Notes: generated by a model from the sequence alone, not told the origin. Positions 8,398 to 17,174 are shown, numbered from the stretch's first letter. The stretch: DNA of 64,000 nucleotides from Peptoniphilus vaginalis (GCF_900176605.1 NZ_FXLP01000004.1:124001-188000); one strand, 5' to 3'. Program-made: numbers and translations.

Positions 8398-9279
8398 ATG
8401 GAATTAAAGCCTGCTTTAAGTTACAAAAATCAAATTATTAAACTAAAAAATGATCACAATCTTTCTATATCCAACTATGAATTTGCAGAAGAAATTCTAA
8501 AAAAAGTAAATTATTATAGACTTTCAGGCTATGGTATTGGCTTGAAAAAATCTGAAAATAAGGAACACTACAAAGATAAGGTAAGTATAGAGCATCTTTT
8601 TAATCTTTACTGTTTTGACAGTCAATTTAAAAATAATATTATAAGGACTATTGAGCAGATTGAAATTGAACTTAGAACCCAAATCGCTTATCACCTATCC
8701 AATAAATATGGTTCTGATGCTCTTATGCACGAAAATAATTTTATTTATAAAACTACCAAAGAAGGTCAAAGCATATATTCCATAATTAACGAAAATCTGA
8801 ATAAGGAAATTAATAGACAAAAAAATAAACCTTTTGTTAAACATCACTTGAAAAAGTATAACGGATTATTTCCATTGTGGGTATCTGTTGAGCTTATGTC
8901 TTTTGGAAATTTATCTTCTTTATTCAGCATTTTAAAGTTAGAAGATCAGAAAGAAATTTCTGATTATTATAATACAGACCCTAAATATTTAAAAAATTGG
9001 ATTTTATGCCTTGTTGAAGTTAGAAATATTTGTGCCCACTACACTAGACTCTATAATATGCCTCTAAAAGAAAATCCACGTTTATATTCCGAAAACGAAC
9101 AATATAAGGCTAAACAAAACAAAATATTTCCTATCCTTCTAATTATAAAGAGAATTCTAAACTCTAATAATCAGTGGAAATCCCTTTTAAAAGATTTAGA
9201 AAACACTTTTGATAAGTATCAAGGCTACTTTAATTATAGTTTTATGGGCTTTCCAAAAAACTGGAAGGATATTCTTTAG
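8398..9279 (+). CDS. Abi_2 family (AbiD/AbiF-type) HEPN abortive-infection protein
   Basis: A 293-aa Abi_2 protein. The N-terminus has the family signature (KPALSYKNQI, then YYRLSGYG at about 40-48). The HEPN ribonuclease motif R-x4-H is visible as R209-N-I-C-A-H214 inside VRNICAHYTRLYN. Family members are toxic RNases linked to phage defence, and recent work places AbiF-like HEPN proteins with a neighbouring RNA antitoxin near the ancestry of Cas13. The AAGGAG ribosome site precedes the ATG by eight bases. The gene follows the structured RNA by 18 bases past its T-run, and any read-through of that terminator would drive it. It is a single defence gene between housekeeping genes, with no phage or integrase remains nearby. 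Confidence 0.9.
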   Translation: MELKPALSYKNQIIKLKNDHNLSISNYEFAEEILKKVNYYRLSGYGIGLKKSENKEHYKDKVSIEHLFNLYCFDSQFKNNIIRTIEQIEIELRTQIAYHLSNKYGSDALMHENNFIYKTTKEGQSIYSIINENLNKEINRQKNKPFVKHHLKKYNGLFPLWVSVELMSFGNLSSLFSILKLEDQKEISDYYNTDPKYLKNWILCLVEVRNICAHYTRLYNMPLKENPRLYSENEQYKAKQNKIFPILLIIKRILNSNNQWKSLLKDLENTFDKYQGYFNYSFMGFPKNWKDIL

Positions 9280-9346
9280 TTTTTAATTAAATCTATTCTC
9301 TGTAATTTATTATTATATTTTTAATTTAAGTCTTTCACATTAAAAG

Positions 9347-9375
9347 ACCCCCTAATCCATTTGGATCTAGGGGGT
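9347..9375. terminator. Bidirectional terminator
   Basis: ACCCCCTA / TAGGGGGT stem with a 13-base loop. A-rich before and T-rich after, it serves the convergent abi and CBS/CorC genes. Confidence 0.85.
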
Positions 9376-9382
9376 TAGTTTT

Positions 9383-10735
9383 TTATGAATTGAATTCTTT
9401 ATATTCTCTTTTGGCTTCTTCTTGTTCTTCTGGTATTACTTTGATGCTGGCTTTTATTATCCTTTTTTCTGCTACTGCTAGTTCTGTCAAGATGCAGCCG
9501 CCTGCCTTGACACTAAGTTTTTTCTTTTGTTTTTCGTCTGGTATAAAGCCAAGCTTTTCTATTATCAAGCCAGATATTGTTTCGTGATTTTCCGAATATA
9601 ATGATAGTCCTAGGGCATCGTTTATGTCTTCTATGTCCATGGATCCGTCTACTATATATTCGTTTTCGCCAATTTTTTCTACGCTGTGGTCTTCCTTGTC
9701 GTACTCGTCTTCGATTTCTCCAACTATTTCTTCTACTATGTCTTCTACTGTAACCATACCAGAGAAACCTCCGTACTCGTCAATTAGGATTGCTACATAG
9801 TTTTTGGATGCTTGAAGTTCCTTTAGAAGCATGTCAATTTTTTTGGTTTCTGGTACATAGTAAGGTGACTTGATACAGTTGTCCAAGTTTATGGACTCGT
9901 AATCATTTTTTGCGTATTCAACAAAGAGATCCTTGATGTAAACTGTTCCCAGGATGTTGTCTGTGTTCTCACGATAGACTGGCATCCTTGAGTAACCCAT
10001 CTTCAAGACTTCTGTTATTGTTTCTGTTGTGAACTCGTCGTAGTCTAGCATGTAAATGGAAGTCCTTGGTGTCATAATTTCGTATGCCAACTTGTCGTCA
10101 AAGTCCATTATGTTAACTATCATTTCTTCCCCAGCTGAGTTGATTACTCCTTGTTGGGTTGAAACTTTTATATAGGATTTTAATTCTTCTTCTGAAATTT
10201 TTTCTTCTACGTCCTCTGAATATTTTCCCATAATCTTTAATACTAATACTGTTGAAACTGATAGTAATTTTACAAAGGGATAAAATATTTTTGAGGCCAA
10301 GGCAATTGCACCTGATGCTTTAAGGGCAACTTTTTCTGAATTTTGTAGGGCAATTCTCTTTGGCACTAGCTCCCCAAAAACAAGTGTTATATAGGATAGG
10401 GCAAGAGTCACCAAAATAAAGGCTACTGTCCCACCATAGGGGATCCCGTATCTTCTTAAGAATTCTCCAAATACTTTTGAAATAGAAGTAGCTGCAGATC
10501 CAGATGAGAAAAATCCTGCCAAGGTTATTGCTACTTGGGTTGTGGATAAAAATCTCGTTTGATCTTCTGAGATATCTAAAAGAGCCTTTGCTCTCTTATC
10601 TCCTTTTTCTGCCATTTCTTTTATCTTGTTGTTGTTTACTGAAACCATTGCCATTTCAGCTGACGCAAAAAATGCGTTAATGCTTGTAAGTATTGCTATT
10701 AATATGAGCTTAGCCCACAAGGCGCCATCGTCCAT
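9383..10735 (-). CDS. CNNM/CorC (hemolysin C-like) membrane protein with CBS domains
   Basis: A 450-aa integral membrane protein of the DUF21-CBS-CorC family. The N-terminal DUF21 transmembrane domain (about 1-190) has several hydrophobic helices. Two CBS domains follow (about 200-335; MTPRTSIYML and KNYVAILIDEYGG are typical), then a CorC_HlyC/transporter-associated domain (about 350-435). Family members are linked to Mg2+ or Co2+ efflux and homeostasis; the old hemolysin name is historical. A GGGAGGAAG ribosome site supports the start. It is monocistronic. Confidence 0.92.
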   Translation of the reverse strand: MDDGALWAKLILIAILTSINAFFASAEMAMVSVNNNKIKEMAEKGDKRAKALLDISEDQTRFLSTTQVAITLAGFFSSGSAATSISKVFGEFLRRYGIPYGGTVAFILVTLALSYITLVFGELVPKRIALQNSEKVALKASGAIALASKIFYPFVKLLSVSTVLVLKIMGKYSEDVEEKISEEELKSYIKVSTQQGVINSAGEEMIVNIMDFDDKLAYEIMTPRTSIYMLDYDEFTTETITEVLKMGYSRMPVYRENTDNILGTVYIKDLFVEYAKNDYESINLDNCIKSPYYVPETKKIDMLLKELQASKNYVAILIDEYGGFSGMVTVEDIVEEIVGEIEDEYDKEDHSVEKIGENEYIVDGSMDIEDINDALGLSLYSENHETISGLIIEKLGFIPDEKQKKKLSVKAGGCILTELAVAEKRIIKASIKVIPEEQEEAKREYKEFNS

Positions 10736-10912
10736 AAAATCTTCCTCCCTATCTTTTTAGCCTAATTATATCAAAGAATTTATATTTGTGACAATAAAAT
10801 AATTAATCTTATCAAGCTTTTTTACTCACTTCCTATGTTTTAAGAATTTCGCCCTCTGGTGTTAGTTATTTATGACTAAGCGTGGTGGGCTTGGATGAAA
10901 ATTTAAAATAAA
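10736..10912. other. Intergenic region, no gene seen
   Basis: Region upstream of the CorC-type gene and downstream of the enoyl-CoA hydratase-like gene. I see no open frame with a ribosome site. Confidence 0.4.
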
Positions 10913-10947
10913 AGAAGAAGGGCCTTCTACTTAATTGCCCTTCTTCT
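10913..10947 (-). terminator. Terminator of the enoyl-CoA hydratase-like gene
   Basis: Eleven-base perfect stem AGAAGAAGGGC / GCCCTTCTTCT directly after the stop codon. Confidence 0.8.
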
Positions 10948-10949
10948 CT

Positions 10950-12005
10950 TTACTTAACTAAAAAATTTTTTACTTCTTCAATTTTTACTTCATCTAGGCT
11001 CTTGTGCTTCCAATCTGGATTATTGTCCTTGTCAATCATTTTGGCTCTTATGCCCTCTTCCATCTCGCCAAGCTCTAGGCATTGTCTTAAAATTTTTAAA
11101 TCCAAATCCACAGTTTCATGGTAGGTCAAGCCCTTGCCAAGAAAATATTTTTCAAACTGCAAAGCCAAGATAAATTGGGATTTGCCTCTTAGGTTCTTTA
11201 AAACATCTCTTGCAAATTCATCCTCTTGGTTCTCTTCTAGAATTTTATAAATTTCTCCTAAGCTATCCTTACAGAAATACTTTTCTATCTTGTCAGAATT
11301 TTTTTCAACAAAGGTCTCCTGACTTTCCTTTTTATATTTTTCTGCTTCTTCTCTTAACTTCTCTATTAGTCCTTGTCCCCTATATTTTTCTGATAAATCA
11401 AAAAACTTTTCTCTTAGCTTTTCATAATCCTTTGAATCTATAAAGACATGAGCAAGTCCATGCTTTATCAAGTCCGGGGATGCTAGACGTCCTCCACAGA
11501 GCCCTAGGTATTGTCCAAGAGCTTGAGGCAAGCTAGAGATAAATTTTCCCACACCTACATCGGGGACGAATCCCAAGCTTGTTTCTGGCATTGCCCATTG
11601 TACACTTTCATCACAAATTATAAGGTCAGAATTTATACTAATTCCAATTCCACCACCCATTACAATGCCCTTCCAATAGGATACAATAGGTTTTTTATAT
11701 GAGGCTACATACTTATCCAGAGCAAACTCCTTGATAAAAAGTTCGTCTTTATTCTTACAGTCATCATTAGTGATAAAGTCCTTGTAGAGGTGGACTAAGT
11801 CGCCGCCAGAACAAAAACCCCTGTCAGATAAACTTTCGAAGAGGATAGCCCTTATTCCATCGTCCTTTTCCCATTTTTCTAAGATATTTCTTATATCCTT
11901 TACCATCTTTAAGTTTATAGCATTTATTTTATTGGGCCTATTAAAATAAATTATGCCAAAATTTTTTATCACTTTGCTAATTATAAAATCATCTTTTTTC
12001 ATCAT
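10950..12005 (-). CDS. Enoyl-CoA hydratase/isomerase family protein, 3-hydroxyisobutyryl-CoA hydrolase-like
   Basis: A 351-aa crotonase-fold protein. The oxyanion-hole motif GFCSGGDL lies near residue 66, MGGGIGIS near 117 and AMPETSLGFVPDVG near 140. The last motif and the length are closer to 3-hydroxyisobutyryl-CoA hydrolases (ECH_2) than to the 260-aa enoyl-CoA hydratases. A hydrolase acting on a branched or short acyl-CoA is likely, but the substrate cannot be read from the sequence. No acyl-CoA dehydrogenase or thiolase is adjacent. Two Met codons open the frame; the ribosome site (GATGGTGAT) is weak. Confidence 0.82.
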   Translation of the reverse strand: MMKKDDFIISKVIKNFGIIYFNRPNKINAINLKMVKDIRNILEKWEKDDGIRAILFESLSDRGFCSGGDLVHLYKDFITNDDCKNKDELFIKEFALDKYVASYKKPIVSYWKGIVMGGGIGISINSDLIICDESVQWAMPETSLGFVPDVGVGKFISSLPQALGQYLGLCGGRLASPDLIKHGLAHVFIDSKDYEKLREKFFDLSEKYRGQGLIEKLREEAEKYKKESQETFVEKNSDKIEKYFCKDSLGEIYKILEENQEDEFARDVLKNLRGKSQFILALQFEKYFLGKGLTYHETVDLDLKILRQCLELGEMEEGIRAKMIDKDNNPDWKHKSLDEVKIEEVKNFLVK

Positions 12006-12126
12006 ATCACCATCTTCTTAATTATTTTTAATGTCTACCCCAATTTATAGATAAGAAATTGAAAAATATAAATCTCATTAATTCATAAGACTCCAAGTCA
12101 ATCAAATGAGTTTAGTCAATAAAAAA

Positions 12127-12144
12127 TCCCGACTCTCGTCAGGA
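12127..12144 (-). terminator. Terminator of the cytidylate kinase-like gene
   Basis: Minus strand TCCTGAC / GTCGGGA stem with a GAGA loop and six T. Confidence 0.85.
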
Positions 12145-12147
12145 TCC

Positions 12148-12774
12148 TTATTTTTTATTTTGTGCCAAGTTTATTATTTGGTCTGCTATGCTTTCAAAGT
12201 CAAAGGAAGATGAGTTTATTAAGATGTCGTAGTTGGCAGACTCGCCCCAAGTTCTTCCAGTATTTCTAGAATAGTGGTTGGCACGTCTGTTGTTTTCGCG
12301 AGTCATCTTTATATCAAGTTTATCTTTTTTAACCTTGTAAGTATTTAAAATTCTTTCTTCTTTAAAGTCTTTTGATGCGTAGATAAAGACTGATAGCTTT
12401 GGAAAGTCTTCCAAGACAAAGTCCCCGCACTTGCCAAAGATCACAACTTTTTTCTTTTTTGCAAGCTCCCTAATTGTCCTTGAATCTAAGAGGAAGGCTG
12501 CGTCGTCAACTGCTATGTCCTCTTGGGAGTAGGAATAGTTTTGTCTGTATAGGTCGTAGATGGTTCCCTGTAAGAAGGAATCATCTTTTTTTATTTCTTC
12601 GGGTTTTACCTTCTTTTCAAGACTTGTAAGTTCTATAAGTTTTTCGTCATAAAATTCGTAATTTAATTTATCGGCAACTGTCTTGGCAATTTCATTTGCC
12701 CCAGAGCCATATTCTCCATCAATTGTTATTAATTTTTCTCCATCTTTTTGGAAAATTTTTTTAAATAGTGACAT
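12148..12774 (-). CDS. Cytidylate kinase-like family protein
   Basis: A 208-aa P-loop protein of the cytidylate kinase 2 family. The N-terminal phosphate-binding region is ITIDGEYGSGANEIAK (about 17-32), the relaxed Walker A of this family. KVVIFGKCGDFVLED and a basic lid (TRENNRRANHYSRNTGRTWG, about 158-178) follow. Members are common in Clostridia, and their substrate is mostly untested; true CMP kinases are a different branch. GAGGTGAGG precedes the ATG. It is monocistronic with its own terminator. Confidence 0.85.
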   Translation of the reverse strand: MSLFKKIFQKDGEKLITIDGEYGSGANEIAKTVADKLNYEFYDEKLIELTSLEKKVKPEEIKKDDSFLQGTIYDLYRQNYSYSQEDIAVDDAAFLLDSRTIRELAKKKKVVIFGKCGDFVLEDFPKLSVFIYASKDFKEERILNTYKVKKDKLDIKMTRENNRRANHYSRNTGRTWGESANYDILINSSSFDFESIADQIINLAQNKK

Positions 12775-12847
12775 ATCCTCACCTCTCTTTAATTATACTC
12801 TAGCAATGTGAAAATTTTTTTATTCTATTTAAAATTCTTGTGAAATT

Positions 12848-13765
12848 TTATCCCCTATCTAATTTTCTTTCTATCCTCTTCTCGATATAAGTTTCTATTG
12901 GGACTTGAGCAAATATAGTTGCCACAAAAATTACTATAGCTCCAAAAATTTCCCTTTCAGTCATCTCTTGGGATAGGATGAGCCAACCAAAGAGGGCGCC
13001 AAAAACTGATTCAAGTGAACAGATCATAGATGCCACAACTGGCTCTAGGTCCTTTAGTGCCATTAGTTGAATTGTAAATCCAACTCCTGATGATAAGATT
13101 CCTACATAGAGAATTGTGACTTGAGATTTTAAAATTGCTTCCATACTTATGTCTTCAAGTACAAGGGCTCCCACTAAAGATATGACTCCACAAACTGCAA
13201 ACTGAACTAGGGAAACCAAAACTGCATTGGTATTAGTTGAGTACTTTGTCAGTAATAAGATGTGGATAGCAAAGACAAGGGCAGATAGGATTACAATTAA
13301 GTCTCCCCTATTAATGTTTAGTCCACCCTTGATGGACAAGAGGTAGGTACCCACCATGGCTAGGAAGATACAAATTATAATTTTTAAACTTGGTCTCCTG
13401 CCAAAAAGTAGTCCCAAGACCGGAATAAAAACTATGTAGAGGGCTGTCAAAAAACTTGCCTTGGCAGCTGTTGTATAAATTAAAGAAACCTGTTGAAGGT
13501 TGATGGCTAGGGTAAAGACCAGACCGCAAATACTTCCACCCACGAGAGTCCTCTTCATATCAAATTTATCTTCCCTGTATGATGCCGACTTCATCATAAA
13601 AAATTTATAGGTTAGGTATAAAAATACAACTGCTACAAAACATCTTGAAGCAGTAAAAGAAAGGGGCCCTAAGTACTCCATGCCCGCTGCTTGTGCTACA
13701 AAGGCAAGTCCCCAGATAATTGCTGTTGCAAATAACATTATTGATGCTTTTAATTCTCTTTTCAT
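12848..13765 (-). CDS. EamA/DMT-family exporter
   Basis: A ten-helix drug/metabolite transporter of 305 aa: two EamA repeats (about 5-140 and 155-295), with the typical end of repeat two (SLESVFGALFGWLILSQEM). I start it at the ATG at 13765, preceded by GGGTGG; a TTG 15 bases earlier would overlap that ribosome site. Family members export amino acids or other metabolites, and no substrate can be named. It is divergent from the leucyl aminopeptidase gene. Confidence 0.88.
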   Translation of the reverse strand: MKRELKASIMLFATAIIWGLAFVAQAAGMEYLGPLSFTASRCFVAVVFLYLTYKFFMMKSASYREDKFDMKRTLVGGSICGLVFTLAINLQQVSLIYTTAAKASFLTALYIVFIPVLGLLFGRRPSLKIIICIFLAMVGTYLLSIKGGLNINRGDLIVILSALVFAIHILLLTKYSTNTNAVLVSLVQFAVCGVISLVGALVLEDISMEAILKSQVTILYVGILSSGVGFTIQLMALKDLEPVVASMICSLESVFGALFGWLILSQEMTEREIFGAIVIFVATIFAQVPIETYIEKRIERKLDRG

Positions 13766-13896
13766 TTTTACACCACCCAAAAAACACCAATTCAGAAGTT
13801 TAAGCCCAAATTGATGTTAAAATTCTATAATTAATCTTATCATAATTTATCTAAGAAAAATAGTAATGCAATACTTCTTACTGTAAATATTTTAAA

Positions 13897-13925
13897 TTAG
13901 ACCTTTTTAAAATCTCATGTATAAT
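13897..13925 (+). promoter_or_regulatory. Promoter of the leucyl aminopeptidase gene
   Basis: TTAGAC, 17 bases, TATAAT; the ATG follows at 13944 with an AGAGGTG ribosome site. Confidence 0.65.
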
Positions 13926-13943
13926 TAAGTTAAGAGGTGAATT

Positions 13944-15371
13944 ATGATTAAGTTTAATTTGTATAAAGAAGGAGGACTAAAGGTCCACTTCGTTAAAAAA
14001 GATCAAGAGCTTCCACTTGAAATTAAGGACTACCTTGAGAAGAAAAAGTTCGCTTATAAGTTTAAAGAAAGTTTATACCTTCCTAGCTTTGAAGAAGAAT
14101 CTGAAATCTTTATGGGACTTGGAGATGGCAACTTAGACCTAGAAGATGTGAGAAATCTTTTCTTCGAACTTGGAAACATTTTAAGAGACAACCAAGAGCA
14201 TGAAGTCGAAATAAAAATGCCAGACCTTGGAATGTGCAACAAGAAAACTATTATGGCAGCCTACGAAGGACTTCGCCAAGGTGAATATGAATTCACAAAG
14301 AAGACTGACGTTAAAGAAAAGAAAGCAGACTTTGAAATAACTGTCAACTATTCTGCCTTTAAGGGACCCGAAGTAAAATTAAGACAAGGTCTTAATAAGA
14401 TGGAAAATATTATGGACGGAGTCTTCCTTGCAAGAGACCTTGTTAACGAAAGGGCCAATGTAATCTATCCAGAAACTCTTGCCAATATTGCAAAAGAAAA
14501 ATTAGAAGACCTTGGTGTCAAGGTAACAGTTTATGAAGAAGACGAAATCGAAAAAATTGGAATGAAGGCTTTTTTAAGAGTTGCAGCAGGCGCCACAAAC
14601 CGTCCAAGACTTATTGTAATGGAATACAAGAACGCCGACACAGAGAAAGTTGCCCTTGTTGGTAAGGGGCTAACTTACGACTCAGGTGGCTACAACATAA
14701 AGTCACCTGCCGGCATGAACTATATGCACTGCGACATGGGCGGTGCAGGCACAGTTATTGGCACAATCTATGCCCTTGCAAAGAACAAGGCAAAGACAAA
14801 TATAGTTGGCGTAGTGGCAGCTTGCGAAAATATGATTTCAGGTCAGGCTTACAAGTCTGGCGACGTAATCGACTCCATGAAGGGACTTACAATTGAAGTT
14901 GCAAACACAGATGCCGAAGGAAGAATCACCCTTGCCGATGCAGTTCACTATGCGACAAATGATCTTGGAGCTGAAAAAATTATTGATCTTGCAACACTTA
15001 CTGGTGCAGTGACAATTGCTCTTGGAGAAGTTTACACTGGCGCAGTTACAAATAACGAAGCCTTCTACAATGAAGTCCTTGAAGCTGGCAAGCTAGCTGG
15101 AGAAAAAATGTGGGCCTTCCCTTATGACGAAGACTACAAGAAGTTAAACAAGTCAGAAGTTGCTGACATCAAGAACACATCTGGTAGACAAGCAGGATCT
15201 GTTACAGCAGGACTCTTCGTTGGCGAATTCGTAAAAGAAAACACACCTTGGGTCCACCTAGACATAGCAGCAACAGCTTATAGGGATAAGAAGTCAGGCT
15301 ACCTTCCAAAGAATGCAACTGGCATTCACGTTAAGACATTAAACAACCTATTAGACCCAACAAATTGCTAA
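13944..15371 (+). CDS. pepA: Leucyl aminopeptidase (M17 family)
   Basis: A 475-aa cytosolic di-metal aminopeptidase that frees N-terminal residues from peptides. The M17 catalytic domain fills the C-terminal 300 residues: metal and substrate Lys and Asp in VGKGLTYDSGGYNIK (near 238-250), the carboxylate pair in MHCDMGGA, and the signature NTDAEGRITLADA near 320-332. The N-terminal domain (1-150) is divergent, as usual. It fits peptide-based anaerobic nutrition. Three tandem terminators follow. Confidence 0.95.
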   Translation: MIKFNLYKEGGLKVHFVKKDQELPLEIKDYLEKKKFAYKFKESLYLPSFEEESEIFMGLGDGNLDLEDVRNLFFELGNILRDNQEHEVEIKMPDLGMCNKKTIMAAYEGLRQGEYEFTKKTDVKEKKADFEITVNYSAFKGPEVKLRQGLNKMENIMDGVFLARDLVNERANVIYPETLANIAKEKLEDLGVKVTVYEEDEIEKIGMKAFLRVAAGATNRPRLIVMEYKNADTEKVALVGKGLTYDSGGYNIKSPAGMNYMHCDMGGAGTVIGTIYALAKNKAKTNIVGVVAACENMISGQAYKSGDVIDSMKGLTIEVANTDAEGRITLADAVHYATNDLGAEKIIDLATLTGAVTIALGEVYTGAVTNNEAFYNEVLEAGKLAGEKMWAFPYDEDYKKLNKSEVADIKNTSGRQAGSVTAGLFVGEFVKENTPWVHLDIAATAYRDKKSGYLPKNATGIHVKTLNNLLDPTNC

Positions 15372-15380
15372 AAATTTTAA

Positions 15381-15578
15381 ACTACAAACCACTGGCTCAG
15401 GCTAGTGGTTTTTCTTGTGCTTGTTTTTATTAATTAAGACATAAAAACTACAAACCACTGGCTCAGGCTAGTGGTTTTTCTTGTGCTTGTTTTTATTAAT
15501 TAAGACATAAAAACTACAAACCACTGGCTCAGGCTAGTGGTTTTTCTTGTGCTTGTTTTTATTAATTAAGACATAAAA
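15381..15578 (+). repeat. Three perfect tandem 66-bp units, each holding a terminator
   Basis: Units start at 15381, 15447 and 15513 and look identical. Each contains the hairpin AACCACTGGC / GCTAGTGGTT with a TCAG loop followed by TTTTTC (hairpins at 15387-15410, 15453-15476 and 15519-15542), then a shared AT-rich tail. The first copy is the natural terminator of pepA; the others are direct duplications. Confidence 0.95.
15387..15415 (+). terminator. Terminator of pepA (first of three)
   Basis: Ten-base stem with one G-U pair, then five T and a C. Identical terminators follow 66 and 132 bases later. Confidence 0.9.
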
Positions 15579-15709
15579 ACCTGCTAACAAAAGTCAAGCT
15601 TAACCTGAAATTAATTTCAGGTTATTTGATTGTTTGAGTAATTAAATTAGCGCATGGCAAACAAACCGAGTGTAATCAATCGGCTTGCTTTTTAGTGTTA
15701 TTCTAAATC

Positions 15710-16933
15710 TTATGCTACTTTTAATTCTTGTTTCTGGGCTTTTGATTCCATAACTCTTGCATAGTAGATTCTTAAGAATTTGTTTAATCCTGCAAATTTA
15801 CAAACTTTTTTGGCTTTTCCTTCTTTTTCTTTTTTTATCATGTAATTATATATTTCGTTTTCTGGATTTTTCGAACTCATCATACATTTCATGGCTTGAT
15901 AGCCTACTTTTCTTAGTATTGCATTTCCTCTTTTGCTTATTTTTCTTTGATCTGCTTTAAAGTTTCCTGATTCGTATGGTGGTGCGTCTATTCCTATGAA
16001 GGATATTAGGCTTTTTTTATTTTTAAATTTTCTTAGGTCTCCAAGTTCTGCTACTATTTGTACTGCTAATTTTTCTGATATGCCTGAAAATTTTTTTGCT
16101 TCTTGATATTCTTCTAGGGGCTCGGATATTTCTATCATTTGTGATAAAATATTTTTTAGAATCTGATTTATTTGTTTTATCAGGTTTATTCCTTCTCTGA
16201 TATTCGTTTCTATTTTTGAGTTATGGGAAGGTTGTGTTGAGATACTATCTTCTGCTATTTTGTAAATGGCTTTTGCTTTGTTTACATTTGGATGGTATCT
16301 CTTTTCTTTTGCCCAAGTTTTGTATTCTTCTACAAATTCTTCTTCTGTGTTTTCTATTATTAGGTCTTTATGCCACCATTTTTCTAGAAAGTCTAATAGT
16401 TTGTCTTTTGAAAAGTCTCCTGAATTATGTGGTATTAGTTTTTTTATTCCTGGAAATGTTTGATGTATTGTTTGATCTATGTAGTTCATTTGATTGATTC
16501 TTAGATTCATATAATGTTGGTAGTTTCTGTTTAATTCTTTTAGGACTCTGTAGTTCTCTTTATCTATTTTGTATTCTTCTAATTCTTTCCAATACATTAG
16601 TCCATATTCTGCTATTTGTTTTGCATCTATCTTGTCATTTTTTGCTTTCCTAAAGTTTAATGCTCTACAGAATTGTTTCATTTTTAATGGATTTATTACT
16701 GTTACAAAGTAGCCTCTATCTTTTAATTCATAAAGTATTGGTAGATGATATTTTCCTGTTGCTTCCATTGTTATTTTTATTTCTTCTTTTAATTTTTCTA
16801 GTTTCTCTATTAATTTTTCTATTTCTGTTTTGTTTAGAGAAACATCGAAGGGTTTCCAAATTATTTTGCTTCCTTGTTCTAATGCACAAACTGTTATTTT
16901 CTCTTTTGATATGTCTATTCCTACAGATATCAT
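15710..16933 (-). CDS. IS110-family transposase (DEDD RuvC-like plus Transposase_20)
   Basis: A 407-aa recombinase. The N-terminal RuvC-like domain shows VGIDISKEK (Asp7), MEATGKYH (Glu near 59) and the NDKIDAKQIA pair near 98-103. The C-terminal Transposase_20 domain has SGISEKLAVQIVAELGD and IGIDAPPYESG, which holds the serine used in recombination by this family. Full length, no frameshift. AAGGAA lies before the ATG. The enzyme acts with a bridge RNA encoded in the element's non-coding end. Confidence 0.95.
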   Translation of the reverse strand: MISVGIDISKEKITVCALEQGSKIIWKPFDVSLNKTEIEKLIEKLEKLKEEIKITMEATGKYHLPILYELKDRGYFVTVINPLKMKQFCRALNFRKAKNDKIDAKQIAEYGLMYWKELEEYKIDKENYRVLKELNRNYQHYMNLRINQMNYIDQTIHQTFPGIKKLIPHNSGDFSKDKLLDFLEKWWHKDLIIENTEEEFVEEYKTWAKEKRYHPNVNKAKAIYKIAEDSISTQPSHNSKIETNIREGINLIKQINQILKNILSQMIEISEPLEEYQEAKKFSGISEKLAVQIVAELGDLRKFKNKKSLISFIGIDAPPYESGNFKADQRKISKRGNAILRKVGYQAMKCMMSSKNPENEIYNYMIKKEKEGKAKKVCKFAGLNKFLRIYYARVMESKAQKQELKVA

Positions 16934-17100
16934 ATTTTTTCCTTCTTTCTTTTTATTTTGTAGTTTCTACCTGCACCATTACACTCATTTTAGCTTGTGA
17001 CACGGGCGCTTTGCCCAACCTGCTTAACCGAATATGAATAATGAAAAGGTAGTTGACAGTTTTTATGGCGGATGTTTAAACCCTAAAACAGCCTCGTCAT
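16934..17100 (-). ncRNA. Candidate bridge RNA region of the IS110 element
   Basis: Non-coding end upstream of the transposase start, where IS110-group elements encode their bridge RNA. Near 17005-17016 it contains a compact hairpin GGGC-AAAG-CGCCC on the minus strand, flanked by further base-pairable segments. I did not define the guide loops. The call rests on family knowledge plus position. Confidence 0.5.
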
Positions 17101-17122
17101 ACTACTTCTTCATTATACAAAA

Positions 17123-17160
17123 ATAGTGCAAGATAGGAATTACTTCCTTTCTTACACTAT
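17123..17160 (-). repeat. Dispersed 38-bp hairpin repeat, copy 2
   Basis: Same imperfect inverted repeat as 271-308, differing by a single base (CCC versus CCT in the right arm). Flanking TTATnnTACTAAAAA is shared as well. It lies just outside the approximate IS110 end and beyond two terminators of hppA. Confidence 0.7.
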
Positions 17161-17174
17161 TTATGGTACTAAAA

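Larger units (their letters stand above)
15590..17115 (-). mobile_element. IS110-family insertion sequence (ends approximate)
   Basis: A single DEDD-type transposase gene (15710-16933) with about 180 bases of non-coding sequence upstream of its start and about 120 downstream. IS110 elements lack terminal inverted repeats and make no useful target duplication, so the ends cannot be fixed by eye. A 22-bp palindrome AACCTGAAAT-TA-ATTTCAGGTT lies at 15602-15623 near the downstream end. Confidence 0.8.

Noticed and set aside
13311-13529. Same-strand 72-aa frame inside the EamA gene
   Set aside because: Out-of-phase with clear transporter coding sequence and no ribosome site.
15381-15578. CRISPR array
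   Set aside because: The 66-bp units are wholly identical with no unique spacers, only three copies, and each is a terminator.
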